DNA of 64,000 nt from Brevibacterium iodinum ATCC 49514 (GTDB lineage: Bacteria > Actinomycetota > Actinomycetes > Actinomycetales > Brevibacteriaceae), in contig NZ_FXYX01000017.1 in NCBI RefSeq assembly GCF_900169265.1, positions 1 through 64,000 of the forward strand, in the 5' to 3' direction. The notes under the pieces were generated by a model. The model was not told the DNA's origin. It worked only from the letters and a program-made list of their open reading frames with translations, and ran no database searches. The translations under genes were made by a program, and so were the position numbers. Positions 26,008 to 34,751 of the stretch are shown here, in pieces; the stretch's first letter is position 1, and every line of letters begins with the position of its first letter.

Positions 26008-27276
26008 TCAGGCCCGCAGCTTCGCCGTTGCGGTAAGAGGTGCGACGCGAGTGAGAACGCTGCGTGCCGCGTCGACGCATGTGTAGCGGTCGGTCGTGAT
26101 GTAGACATCGAAGACGGTCTGTCCGTCGCTGCCCGGGTCGTTGCGCTTCGACGCGGCAACCATGCCCGACCAGTCCGGCCCGACCACGACGACGCCGTGC
26201 TCATTGCGAATGGGATCGGACGCGTCGACGAGTCCGGTGCGCACTCCGGGAATCGGCGGTCCGTCGAAGCCACCGGAGAACATCGCCGTGAGCCCCACGG
26301 TGTCCCGGATCTTCTCATAGCGGAGCCGCGTCGCCTCGGAGAACTCGTCGTCCTCCCCGAACACACCGAGAGTGATGGTTGCGGTACCCGATGCGAGAGC
26401 ACGTTCCTCCAAGGCAGCGATCTGAGCGACGAGGAGTTCGCGGTTCATCACCAGAGGCTCCCGCCGCAGTCCCTGAGAGATCGAATACGGGGTGCCCAGT
26501 GCCGGCAGATTGCGAGAGTAGTGAGAGACGAGGGCGTCTTCGCTCGGCTCGGAGAACGCCTGCGGCTCCTTCGTGGCCTCACCGAAGTAGGGTCCGGACA
26601 TGAACCTCGCCCCGAGCGCCCGCACGCGGTCCAGGTCGTCCTCGGTCTCGACACCGTCGGCGAGGATGACCGCACCGGTGCGCTCGAGATGCGCGTGGAG
26701 AAGACGGTTGAGTTCTGCGAGATGAGAGTCGCAGTCGATGCGCAGAACGTCCGGGTGGAGTCCGACGACCGAAGGGTTGACCAGCGGGACGAAGGCGGTG
26801 CTGCGCAGGTCGGCACCCACGGAAGACATGCCGACTCCCCATCCCATGGCGCGTGCGGAGCGCACCGAGCGCAGCACTGAGGCCGGGGACGAGGCGACCC
26901 GGGTGGCGTCGAGTTGGAGGATGACCGAGCGGTCGGGTTCTCCGGTGCGGTCCTCGAGGGTCGCAAAAGACTCAGCTTCGGCGTGGAGGAACAGGCGGTT
27001 CGACTTCGGCAGACCGGCCCCTTCTGCCGTGCGCAGCGCAGAGTCACGCAGAGAGGCGTCGATATCACCCGTGATCGTCGAGGCGCGCATGGCGTGACGC
27101 AGGTTCTCCGACTCGGCACGACCCAACTCCGGGGAACCCGTGGGAGCCTGCAGAATCTGGTGGCCGACCCGCTGGAAGGTCAGTGCGTCGACGACGGGGG
27201 CGAAATAGGTTTCTATCCCGCCCGAGCGCACGAGTTCCTCGAGCTCCAGCTCGTCATCGGGTACGGCCTCGACCAC
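26008..27276 (-). CDS. Degenerate EAL domain - DICT sensory domain protein
   Basis: Residues about 10-240 match the EAL fold (TYFAPVVDALTFQRVGHQIL; ADGVETEDDLDRVRALGARF; MSGPYFG), but the catalytic ExL is QIL, DDFGTG is replaced by SSVGAD, and EGVET by DGVET. It should not cleave cyclic di-GMP. The C-terminal half from about residue 290 is a DICT domain (FGEDDEFSEATRLRYEKIRD; VVVVGPDWSGMVAA), found with light or redox sensors. The GTG at 27276 has GGAAGG seven bases upstream; ATGs at 27291 and 27321 are alternatives. Confidence 0.75.
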   Translation of the reverse strand: MVEAVPDDELELEELVRSGGIETYFAPVVDALTFQRVGHQILQAPTGSPELGRAESENLRHAMRASTITGDIDASLRDSALRTAEGAGLPKSNRLFLHAEAESFATLEDRTGEPDRSVILQLDATRVASSPASVLRSVRSARAMGWGVGMSSVGADLRSTAFVPLVNPSVVGLHPDVLRIDCDSHLAELNRLLHAHLERTGAVILADGVETEDDLDRVRALGARFMSGPYFGEATKEPQAFSEPSEDALVSHYSRNLPALGTPYSISQGLRREPLVMNRELLVAQIAALEERALASGTATITLGVFGEDDEFSEATRLRYEKIRDTVGLTAMFSGGFDGPPIPGVRTGLVDASDPIRNEHGVVVVGPDWSGMVAASKRNDPGSDGQTVFDVYITTDRYTCVDAARSVLTRVAPLTATAKLRA

Positions 27277-27411
27277 TGTGTTTCCTTCCATGGGCTGATG
27301 TGCGTTCACAGTCTTCCACATTCGGACACAGCGGATTGTCTAAATTCCGTAACATTATTGCGCTGACAGCTGACGATTGCCTGACTCGGCCGGGCGCGGC
27401 GCGAGCGGCAC

Positions 27412-28851
27412 TCAAGCCCGGCGGGGGCCGCCTCGGCGAACCTCGATGAGACCGACGATACCGGCGAGGATGACGATGACGGCGATCGCGACGAACGCCC
27501 CCATCATCCCCCAATGCCAATTGCTCACCGCGGTGATCGAGAACGCCAGCGCGGTCATGATCGCCAGCCCCATCGAAGTGCCGATGCGCTGCCCGGTCTG
27601 GAGCACTCCTCCCGAGGACCCGGCGTACCTCAGGGGGACCTCCTGCAGGGTGAGAGTCTGGTTGGGGCTGATGACCATGCCCTGCGCGGAGCCGATGAAC
27701 GCCAGGGTCAGCAGCATCCACCATTCGCTGCCGATGCCCTGGGACAGCAGCGCGACGACGGCGATCGTGGCCACCAGACCGACGAGGCACAGCGCGATTC
27801 CCCAGACAACGAGGCGGCGTCCGATCTGGAAGACGAACCGTCCGGACACATCGGCTGAGACCGCCGAGCACAGCGCGGCAGGCAGACCGATCATTCCCGC
27901 GGCCAAGGCGGTGTGTCCCAGCCCCTGTTGCATGTACATGGCGACGAGGACCCAGACGCTGGTGACGCCGAGGAAGTAGAGGGCGATGATGATCGAACCG
28001 TTGCTGAAGCTGCGGATGCGGAAGAGATCGAGATCGACCATCGGGGGACGGCCCAGACGCGCGTACCGACGTTCCCACCGGGCCCACACCCAGATCATGC
28101 CGATGCCGATCGGCAGGGACAGCCAGATGAACCAGCCCAGCGATGATTCGACGAAGGGCAGGAGGATCAGGAGGACGCCGCCGCCGAGGAGGATGACCCC
28201 CACGGGGTCGAGATCCTTGCCGCCATCGGAATTCTTCGCATCCTGGTCGACGGCGGGTCGCCATGCTCCGGCAGGCAGCCAGGCCCGGGCGAGGATGAGC
28301 GAGGCGATGGCGAAGGGCACATTGACCAGGAAGGTCGCTCTCCATCCGAGCTCGCTGCCGAACAGTGCGATGAGGGCACCGCCGAGCACAGGGCCGATGG
28401 CCACCGACAAGCCGACGGTGGTGCCCATCAGTCCGAATGCACGACCGCGCGGCGGCCCTTGGAAGTACTGCTGCAGCAGGCCCACGACCTGCGGGTTGAG
28501 GAATCCGGAGCCCAGCCCCATGGTCACTCGGGAGATGTTGAGCGTCAGCGGGTCAGGGGCGATTCCGGCCACCAGCGAGGACAGCCCGAACAGGCCGACT
28601 CCGATGACGAACAGCTGTCCGCGTCCGAAGACGTCTCCGGCACGTCCGGCGGCGACGAGGACAACGCCGAAGGACAGCGCATAACCGGTGAGCACCCATT
28701 GCAGCGCCGAAGTGGAGGCGTCGATATCAGCAGCGATCGAGGGCAGGACGACGTTGATGCTGGACACCGACAGCAGGGACATGAAGAGGGGAACGAGGCC
28801 GATGAGGAGGATGCGCTTCTGCGTCTGCGTCATCTTCGTGCTCTCGCTCAC
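27412..28851 (-). CDS. MFS drug-efflux transporter, DHA2 (14-TM) type
   Basis: A membrane protein of 479 residues with about 14 hydrophobic segments. The first segment (LLIGLVPLFMSLLSVSSINV, VLPSIAADIDASTSALQW) and the motif AAGRAGDVFGRG after segment 2 are typical of EmrB/QacA proton-driven exporters. Substrates cannot be inferred. An Arg-rich C-terminus (EVRRGGPRRA) lies in the cytoplasm. No regulator is adjacent. It is the last intact core gene before the disrupted oxidoreductase locus. Confidence 0.88.
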   Translation of the reverse strand: MSESTKMTQTQKRILLIGLVPLFMSLLSVSSINVVLPSIAADIDASTSALQWVLTGYALSFGVVLVAAGRAGDVFGRGQLFVIGVGLFGLSSLVAGIAPDPLTLNISRVTMGLGSGFLNPQVVGLLQQYFQGPPRGRAFGLMGTTVGLSVAIGPVLGGALIALFGSELGWRATFLVNVPFAIASLILARAWLPAGAWRPAVDQDAKNSDGGKDLDPVGVILLGGGVLLILLPFVESSLGWFIWLSLPIGIGMIWVWARWERRYARLGRPPMVDLDLFRIRSFSNGSIIIALYFLGVTSVWVLVAMYMQQGLGHTALAAGMIGLPAALCSAVSADVSGRFVFQIGRRLVVWGIALCLVGLVATIAVVALLSQGIGSEWWMLLTLAFIGSAQGMVISPNQTLTLQEVPLRYAGSSGGVLQTGQRIGTSMGLAIMTALAFSITAVSNWHWGMMGAFVAIAVIVILAGIVGLIEVRRGGPRRA

Positions 28852-28931
28852 GCGGCCCCCTCAGCTATTCGTCGCCTCTGCCTCGTCTCATCCTACGTTC
28901 ATGCAGTCTGGTTCAACCCCGCTTCTCAGCA

Positions 28932-29027
28932 TTATCCGGCAGGAACCCAGCCCAGCGCCGGCGCAACGTGCTGGGCAAAGGACTCGAGGATATGCAGGTT
29001 GTAGTCGACGCCGAGCTGGTTCGGGAT
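28932..29027 (-). pseudogene. Displaced original C-terminus of the LLM flavin oxidoreductase gene
   Basis: Read on the minus strand it encodes IPNQLGVDYNLHILESFAQH then VAPALGWVPAG and a stop. This is the natural end of the oxidoreductase whose N-terminus is at 54446-54682 and middle at about 45451-46137. It aligns residue by residue with the copy at 45328-45450 (IPSQLGIAYSLHILESFAEH, VAPSLGWVP). It has high GC like the core, so it is taken as the chromosomal original, cut off by island 1. It has no start of its own. Confidence 0.85.
29023..29027. repeat. Left attachment core of island 1 (attL)
   Basis: GGGAT is shared with the right junction at 45446-45450. Left of it lies the chromosomal gene end; right of it is foreign DNA. 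Serine integrases need only a few identical bases at the crossover, so the exact position within these bases is uncertain. Confidence 0.6.
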
Positions 29028-29071
29028 TGCCTGGGTATATAATCGGTCCCAACCGAGGAAGGGACCCGACA

Positions 29072-30541
29072 GTGCAGGCCCGGTCAACAGACACACATGC
29101 CGCCATCTACTGCCGCATCAGTCGAGACGCCGAAGGAGACGGAGAAGGTGTCGAGCGGCAAGAACGACTCTGCCGCGAGCTGGCGACGCGTCTCGGACTC
29201 AATGTGGTCGACGTGTACACCGACAACGACATCGGCGCATCCGATCGAACATCGACCACCAAACAACGCGACGCATACGCACGGCTGATCAAAGACGCAC
29301 GCTCGGGCAGGTTTCATCACATCCTCGCCTACTCGAACTCACGCCTCACCAGGCGCATGCTCGAACTCGAAGACCTCATCCAGCTCCACGAGCAATCCGA
29401 CGTCATCATCCACACGGTCGCATCAGGTGACGATGACCTCTCCACGAGTGACGGGCGCATGGTCGCACGCATCAAAGCCTCAGTCGACGCTGCCGAATCG
29501 GACAGGATCGCAGAACGACAAAAGGCGGCGTTCCTCCACAACGCGCTCCAAGGCAAACCCAAACTCCAACACCAAAGGGCGTTCGGCTGGGAGCGCGACG
29601 GAATCACTGTCAACCCCGAAGAAGCAGCCCTCATCAGAGCAGGCGTCGAACGGCTCAAACAAGGCGAATCTGTCACGACAATCGCACGGGATTGGGAACG
29701 GCAGGGGATCAAGACTGCTGCAGGAAAAGATGAATGGCCCTGGCAGACATTGCATCGCGTACTCGTCGGCTGGCGCACAGCAGGAGTCCGCACCTACAAA
29801 CGCGAACCACTCCGCGACTCCACCGGCGAACTCGTCATGGGCACATGGGAGCCGATCATCTCGCTCAAAGACCGAGAGGACGCGCTCGCCATGCTCCGCA
29901 AACGCGGTCTAAAGAAGGTCAGACAAGGCAAGTGGTATTTGTCCGGAATGGTTAAATGCGGCGTATGTGGCGGAAAAATGTACGGCCAACTCGGCAAGAC
30001 TCGCACTTACACATGCAAACCCGGCAAAGGACACAACGTCATCACGGCAGACACACTCGAATCCGAGGTGCAATGGGAGGTCATCAACCACTACGTCGAC
30101 CGACGCACACAAGGCAGGGACAAAGATGCAGCCCCGCAACAAGACGAGGAATGGCCGAAGCAGAACGAGCTCGATGCCGCCAACGCAAAGATCGAAGAAC
30201 TCATGACCGCCTACCACTCGAACGAACTACCATCGAGCGTGGCGTTCCCGATGATCGACACGCAAGAACAAATCAGGCAGCAACTACGTAAGGAACGGGA
30301 CGACTTTCTAGCACAACGCGCCGAACCCAAAACACCACTCGACCTCGAAACCTGGTACGACAAATTCCTACTCGAGGAAATGGCAGCAATCGTCCCGAAC
30401 GAAGAACCCGACAGCTTCGACCGTAAAACGCTCGCCATGCGACAGGTCGTTGAGACTGTCATCGTCAAGAAGGGACTACGAGGGCGCGCGGGATGGGGCG
30501 ATGCAGGAGCAAAACGGATCGAAATCGTGTGGCGCGGTTAA
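29072..30541 (+). CDS. Large serine recombinase (integrase of island 1)
   Basis: The N-terminal resolvase domain has the catalytic Ser in AIYCRISRDAEGDGEG and the block AYSNSRLTRRMLELEDL. A recombinase domain follows (residues about 165-290). Then a zinc ribbon (GMVKCGVCGGKMYGQL, later YTCKPG) and a coiled-coil tail. It cuts attB/attP and joins the element to the chromosome. The GTG at 29072 has GAGGAAGGGA upstream and gives 489 residues, normal size. It lies 45 bases from attL, as expected for such integrases. Confidence 0.92.
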   Translation: MQARSTDTHAAIYCRISRDAEGDGEGVERQERLCRELATRLGLNVVDVYTDNDIGASDRTSTTKQRDAYARLIKDARSGRFHHILAYSNSRLTRRMLELEDLIQLHEQSDVIIHTVASGDDDLSTSDGRMVARIKASVDAAESDRIAERQKAAFLHNALQGKPKLQHQRAFGWERDGITVNPEEAALIRAGVERLKQGESVTTIARDWERQGIKTAAGKDEWPWQTLHRVLVGWRTAGVRTYKREPLRDSTGELVMGTWEPIISLKDREDALAMLRKRGLKKVRQGKWYLSGMVKCGVCGGKMYGQLGKTRTYTCKPGKGHNVITADTLESEVQWEVINHYVDRRTQGRDKDAAPQQDEEWPKQNELDAANAKIEELMTAYHSNELPSSVAFPMIDTQEQIRQQLRKERDDFLAQRAEPKTPLDLETWYDKFLLEEMAAIVPNEEPDSFDRKTLAMRQVVETVIVKKGLRGRAGWGDAGAKRIEIVWRG

Positions 30542-30701
30542 GGCGTTCCAACAGACAAACCTCAAACGCAGTAGAACGCGCTCTAAGCGGTTCACGCTGT
30601 CCTGGTGAAGATACCCACACATGACACACGAAAACCGCTTAGCACGCCGCACATGGCCGTTGAGAGGCATGTGAGCGTCACGACTACCGCGACAACACAA
30701 A

Positions 30702-30727
30702 AGCCGACCGCAAACACGATCGGCTTG
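30702..30727 (-). terminator. Hairpin between the integrase and the next minus-strand gene
   Basis: AAGCCGA and TCGGCTT form a 7-bp stem with a 12-base loop. It lies 22 bases beyond the stop of the minus-strand gene and could terminate it. The 30542-30748 gap otherwise shows nothing recognisable. Confidence 0.5.
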
Positions 30728-30748
30728 AGTGCAAGAAGCGGGGAGTCG

Positions 30749-30991
30749 TCAGGTGCGCTTCATCGAATCGAGGTGTGACGCGAATTCAGTCAACGCCTTG
30801 AACGAAGCGTTACGACGAGCGACAGCCTCATCGACCGACTTCGCATACAGAGGACGCTTACGCTTCGCATCCTGCGCGAGGACAGACAACTCGTGACGGA
30901 CGAGCGACACGACACGCGAGACTTCCGCAGGGTCGAAGACAACATCGTCAGTAGCAGGGGTGGTGGACTGGGTTTTCGGTGTGTTCGTCAT
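30749..30991 (-). CDS. Small hypothetical protein of island 1
   Basis: The 80-residue protein (from the ATG at 30991) is not recognised. It has a Thr/Pro-rich start (MTNTPKTQSTTPATDDVVFD) and a helical, basic C-terminal half (VSRVVSLVRHELSVLAQDAK, RKRPLYAKSVDEAVARRNAS). Start choice is uncertain, with in-frame ATGs at 31000 and 31003 and an open frame to 31066. Its position between integrase and replication functions would fit an excision factor or regulator, but no helix-turn-helix is evident. Confidence 0.5.
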   Translation of the reverse strand: MTNTPKTQSTTPATDDVVFDPAEVSRVVSLVRHELSVLAQDAKRKRPLYAKSVDEAVARRNASFKALTEFASHLDSMKRT

Positions 30992-31115
30992 GGATGGCAT
31001 CATTGCCGGACTACTAGTAGTGTCAACCCACCCTGACGTAGTGCTGACAAGTGGAGGCAAGATCACATGCTGAACATGTCTTTACTATGAACGTGGTCGA
31101 AGGTAGCGTCACAAC

Positions 31116-31388
31116 ATGGCAGATAACACAGAGTTCAACATTCCAGACGGACCCCAGCCGGGCGCACCCGAGGACGTCCACCCCGCTGCAGTCAAAATCA
31201 CGCTTATCTCCCAGCGCCTCAACGAGAACGTCCAGCGCACCAAGGGCCGAGAGCCCAACACGTTCGAGCAAACATTCGTCTTCGGCTACATCGCCGGTCT
31301 CGAGGCAAACGGCCAGGCAGTCGATCCCGACGAGTACGACAGCGTGATCGCCAAGGCGCTCGAAGCAGCGGCGCCGCTCCACGACTGA
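31116..31388 (+). CDS. Small hypothetical protein of island 1
   Basis: A 90-residue protein, not recognised. It begins MADNTEFNIPDGPQPGAPED with a proline-rich lead and continues with a helical part (VKITLISQRLNENVQRTKGR, then FVFGYIAGLEANGQAVDPDE). No signal peptide or membrane segment. It is divergent from the preceding small gene, and the region between them may hold a promoter. Confidence 0.55.
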   Translation: MADNTEFNIPDGPQPGAPEDVHPAAVKITLISQRLNENVQRTKGREPNTFEQTFVFGYIAGLEANGQAVDPDEYDSVIAKALEAAAPLHD

Positions 31389-31709
31389 ACCCGACTCCAA
31401 GACGACGGAAATTGCAGACCTCCGAGTGAGCGAAACTGCATCCTGAGAACGGAAGCTATGAGCATCGCTCCCACGCGGCCCGTAGCTGCCGTTCTAGAGG
31501 TCTAGAGACCGAAACCCGTCGAAACCGTCACTCCTGACGCGCTCATCAACTCACCGCGATTCTTGAGACTAAGCGCAAATGGAGAGGGCAAGTGTCCGAG
31601 GCAAACACGCGCCGAGTAGCGCACCATGACTCCGACACAACTGTCGTCTCACATACCGATGCAATCAACAAGTAGCGCCAACGCTACCAAGGGAGAGGAA
31701 TACATACCG
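31389..31709. other. Gene-poor stretch of island 1
   Basis: About 320 bases without a convincing gene. A perfect palindrome GTAGCGccaaCGCTAC lies at 31673-31688, just upstream of the ribosome site (GGGAGAGGAA) of the next gene, and could be an operator. TCTAGAGGTCTAGAGA near 31495 is a short repeat. Confidence 0.35.
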
Positions 31710-31919
31710 ATGAAAGATCCCAAGCTGGCGATGCTCGAAATGTACGAGGCCGTCGAACCTGACCTCACCGAAGCACAAATGAGTTCACTCGGTATCTACG
31801 TGAGCGGATGGTGGGGAGCTCTAATGACCAACAATGATCTGCCCGAGACCTACGAAAAGGCTCAAGAGGTGATGAATCAGATTTACACACGATGGACTAC
31901 CAGCATCAAAAAGGAGTGA
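31710..31919 (+). CDS. Small hypothetical protein of island 1
   Basis: A 69-residue acidic protein beginning MKDPKLAMLEMYEAVEPDLT and containing LGIYVSGWWGALMTNNDLPE. The family is not recognised. The ATG at 31710 is preferred because GGGAGAGGAA lies nine bases upstream; the frame is open from 31626 but the added residues are low-complexity. The palindrome just upstream suggests regulated expression. Confidence 0.55.
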   Translation: MKDPKLAMLEMYEAVEPDLTEAQMSSLGIYVSGWWGALMTNNDLPETYEKAQEVMNQIYTRWTTSIKKE

Positions 31920-32623
31920 CACCAGAGCAACCCAAAGGAGCGCACACAAAAGGCCCGCACTCAACAACGAGCACGAGCCTCAAATCTAGAAGAGAGTCAG
32001 CGACTTAGCCTCCGGCCTACAACAGGTAAGGAGGAGTAACCACCCTTGACTCTCCCCCCTACCCCCCACAAGCCGCGAAGCCTGCGGGAGAGCACCTGTA
32101 TCCGGTCCAGCGCCTCCGCCCCGATCAAACGAGGTAGCCAACTTCAACACGTATTGGCCACGAGATATCCAACGTCCCGGTTCACCACTCCGGAAATGCC
32201 CGACCTTGTTGCGGCATTTACCAACACACAAACGATGCCTGATCAGCGATCAGCGGGAAAATGTGTGCGGCCCGCGGGAGGGCTCCTCCCAGCAATGTGT
32301 TGCTTCGAATCGAGTTGCATTGCCCAACTCTATCCCTACCTACAATCGCCGAGGCCTCCACCTCAACGAAGGACGAACCGCCGATTGCAAAGCAACCAGC
32401 GTAGACGTGCGGCTCAAATCCCAAAACGCCCTGACGGGCCAAAACTCATACGTTCGCCAACTGAAATGACGCCCCACCCAGTGCCGAAACCATCTCCTGC
32501 CCGAGATAGTCTCGACACCGGGCAGGGCGTCATGGGGTTGTTATATCGAAACACGAAAGCGAAGTTGCGATTGACGGCTCAAATGTGAGCAATCTCATGC
32601 TCAATTGAGACCAATCTCACAGA
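31920..32623. other. Long non-coding stretch of island 1 with palindromes
   Basis: About 700 bases in which open frames show no family-like sequence. A nested hairpin lies at 32497-32525 (CTGCCCGAGA with TCTCG and CGGGCAG). A palindrome TGAGCA-N6-TGCTCA at 32586-32603 is followed by related TGAGACCAATCTCA. These could be operators or a small RNA. No RNA family is recognised. Confidence 0.4.
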
Positions 32624-32965
32624 TCACCGCCATTGACGAGCCTCAACTCGCTTGCGAAACCCAGGCTGAAACTGTTCTTGATACCGACAGTATGCCGCCC
32701 AATCCTTACTGTTGACATCGAGCGGATTGTCCAACACGATCACTGAACCGTCTTGCGACAGTCGGTAACACACGTTGTACCAGCGGTAGCCCTCGGCCTC
32801 CGTCGGTCGCACCCAAACATGCTTCGGATGAAGTTCACGCCCAGCATGCTTCATAGCGATGTGATGCGAAATCCGACTCAACCAGTCGCGTTCAACTGGC
32901 CTTCGTGTACCGTGCGTTCGTCGCCGCTGTCGTGGCTTACGCGGCTTGCGTTCTTGGCGCGCCAT
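32624..32965 (-). CDS. Hypothetical basic protein of island 1
   Basis: A 113-residue protein with a strongly basic lead (MARQERKPRKPRQRRRTHGT) suggesting nucleic-acid binding. The body contains HIAMKHAGRELHPKHVWVRP and GYRWYNVCYRLSQDGSVIVL. The ATG at 32963-32965 is supported by GGAGGGG five bases upstream; the longer frame to 33124 is not. It reads away from the iteron region. The family is unknown. Confidence 0.6.
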   Translation of the reverse strand: MARQERKPRKPRQRRRTHGTRRPVERDWLSRISHHIAMKHAGRELHPKHVWVRPTEAEGYRWYNVCYRLSQDGSVIVLDNPLDVNSKDWAAYCRYQEQFQPGFRKRVEARQWR

Positions 32966-33214
32966 GACCCCTCCATCTCGTGTGAAAAACATTCGATGGA
33001 TCATATCGACGGCAGGCGCAGACTCTGCCCCGTGCTCTCGCAAAAGAACGGCCCGCAAGCAACTGGTGATTGCTACTTGCAGGCCGTTGTCCCACGCGAA
33101 TGCCAAAAAGTTGGAGGACGGCATTCAACAGTTGCAAAGGTAGGGATGATTCGCAACGAGCGCATCATATCGGGAGTCGAACCGCGACCCCACCACCGTC
33201 TGCGCCGGAGTTCC

Positions 33215-33290
33215 GCTAGAGGACTGCTAGAGGTCTGCTGGGGCTTTCTGGAGGGCTTTCTAGTAGTCTTCTGGAGGGCTTTCTGGAAGT
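33215..33290 (+). repeat. Short direct repeats upstream of the replication region
   Basis: GCTAGAGGACT and GCTAGAGGTCT are adjacent at 33215-33236. They are followed by GGGCTTTCTGGA, GGGCTTTCTAG and TTCTGGAGGGCTTTCTGGA. Such AT-moderate tandem repeats next to an iteron cluster often belong to replication or transfer origins. Confidence 0.6.
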
Positions 33291-33420
33291 GGTCTACTTT
33301 GCTACTGGTCTACCGGAGAACCGTTGACTCCATCCTTGGAAGGCTTCGCCAAGACTTCGGGGACTTCGGGCAGCCATCACGACGGCGGCGCGCGGTGGTC
33401 CAAAGTTAGGGCTAGTAACG

Positions 33421-33450
33421 GTTGGGGTTTCCTTTATGAGGAAAACCAAC
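33421..33450. other. Imperfect hairpin next to the iterons
   Basis: GTTGGGGTTTCCT and AGGAAAACCAAC form arms around TTATG, with one bulge. It lies between the direct repeats and the TGCATC array. It may be part of an origin or a leader structure for the downstream gene. Confidence 0.45.
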
Positions 33451-33476
33451 ATTCGTCTTTTGCGCCGAAATGACTC

Positions 33477-33589
33477 TGCATCGCACTAGGTCGATGCAAT
33501 CTCGATGCCACTTTCCATGTCCCACTGTGCATCAACCACTGCATCACACTTTGCATCGCGCTCAACATCGCATCGTTCCGATATGCATC
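33477..33589. repeat. TGCATC/GATGCA iteron-like array (candidate origin)
   Basis: Eight copies of GCATC or its complement lie within 113 bases: TGCATC at 33477, 33528, 33540, 33552 and 33584, GCATC at 33570, GATGCA at 33493 and GATGC at 33504. Spacing is near 12 bases in part of the cluster (33528, 33540, 33552). It ends about 35 bases before the replication-relaxation-like gene, the usual place for initiator binding sites. Confidence 0.7.
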
Positions 33590-33623
33590 CTGCAACCAAC
33601 CCACAACAACCGCAGGAGGAACC

Positions 33624-34697
33624 ATGGCGATTCCACGAACCGAAAACACCTTCAAGCTTCCCGATCTCGACGAGAACAAGACACCTGAGAAGCCCAAGAG
33701 CATACGACTTGGAACACCGCGAGGGCGCGTAACCGCAAGCAATGCACGACTGCTCGCATTCGCCGGAATGTTCCCAGGAGTCGACAGTGAATCACTGTCC
33801 GTCCTCAACCGAAGCCAACCGAGTCGCATCAGCGCAGGCGGTGAACTCATGACCGTGAGAGGCACTGAGCAGTATCTTCGCAAGCTGTACAACCTCGACG
33901 CGCTCGAAAAGTTCCGCGACGCAGTCTCAGGAGTCACATCATACGGACTGTCAAAGCTCGGCATCGCTTATGCACACGAGTTCGACTACGACATGACACA
34001 TGCAGCATCACTCGACGGCATTAGCATCGAACGACTCAAACATTACCGGATGATCGCTCGTGTCGCCGCACAGTTCGCGTCACCAGCCGGATTTTTCAAA
34101 GGCTCGCTAGGTGTAGAACCTGTTGGACTTGACCAGCTCATCAGCGAGCACGAAATGCGAGCAGCATTCACACCGGTGCAACGACAGCTCGTCGAGAACA
34201 AAAAGCAAGGCAAAAGCAACGATTACGGCAAGCTGAGGCTCGAACTCCTAAAGCGCGCACTGACCGATGCACAAGATGGGCGAATCGAATGGAGCAACCT
34301 GCTCGAAGCGCATCCGGTCTTGTACACAATCGGTTATCCACGCCGTGAGAATTCAAAGCTCAAGTACGTTCACCAGCCCGATCTTGTCATCAACCTCGAC
34401 AAGGATCGCAAGCAAAAGTCGCAGAACATCCTCGTTGAAGTCGAACTGAACAAGAAGTCGTGGGACCAATACGACTCGATCCTCGCCACGTTGAAGTCCG
34501 AACTGGACAAGCCATATGTGTACGCGCGAGCCGTGTACTTCACGATCGGCTCAGGCGTCGAAACGTTGCTTCGCAAGGTTGATGCAGCAGGTGACTACAA
34601 GCTGTTTAGCTCCGGGAAGCTGACTGTTCTCCCCATCTGCAACCGCGACGGCGACCCGTTGCGTCCAGCCAACCGCGTGCGAGTGCAAACACACTGA
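33624..34697 (+). CDS. Replication-relaxation-like protein of island 1
   Basis: The 357-residue protein resembles the replication-relaxation family of actinobacterial mobile elements: helical winged-helix-like N-terminal half (YLRKLYNLDALEKFRDAV, GLSKLGIAYAHEFDYDM), then a nuclease-like C-terminal core with an acidic PDLVINLDKDRKQKS strand, ILVEVELNKKSW and DKPYVYARAVYFTIGSG. PD and ExE residues are positioned as in restriction-nuclease-like folds. It follows the iteron array and precedes the FtsK gene, so it probably acts in replication or transfer of the element. The family call is by pattern, not by search. Confidence 0.55.
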   Translation: MAIPRTENTFKLPDLDENKTPEKPKSIRLGTPRGRVTASNARLLAFAGMFPGVDSESLSVLNRSQPSRISAGGELMTVRGTEQYLRKLYNLDALEKFRDAVSGVTSYGLSKLGIAYAHEFDYDMTHAASLDGISIERLKHYRMIARVAAQFASPAGFFKGSLGVEPVGLDQLISEHEMRAAFTPVQRQLVENKKQGKSNDYGKLRLELLKRALTDAQDGRIEWSNLLEAHPVLYTIGYPRRENSKLKYVHQPDLVINLDKDRKQKSQNILVEVELNKKSWDQYDSILATLKSELDKPYVYARAVYFTIGSGVETLLRKVDAAGDYKLFSSGKLTVLPICNRDGDPLRPANRVRVQTH

Positions 34698-34751
34698 CCC
34701 AAACACACTCACTAGGCAAACAACCCGCGTTGCCATTGGAGGAACTGAACA

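Noticed and set aside
32046..32588. A 180-codon open frame in island 1
   Set aside because: No ribosome site, proline- and serine-rich low-complexity translation, and no family-like blocks; called non-coding.
33477..33589. CRISPR array
   Set aside because: The repeated unit is only 5-6 bases, occurs in both orientations and has irregular short spacing; no cas genes are near.
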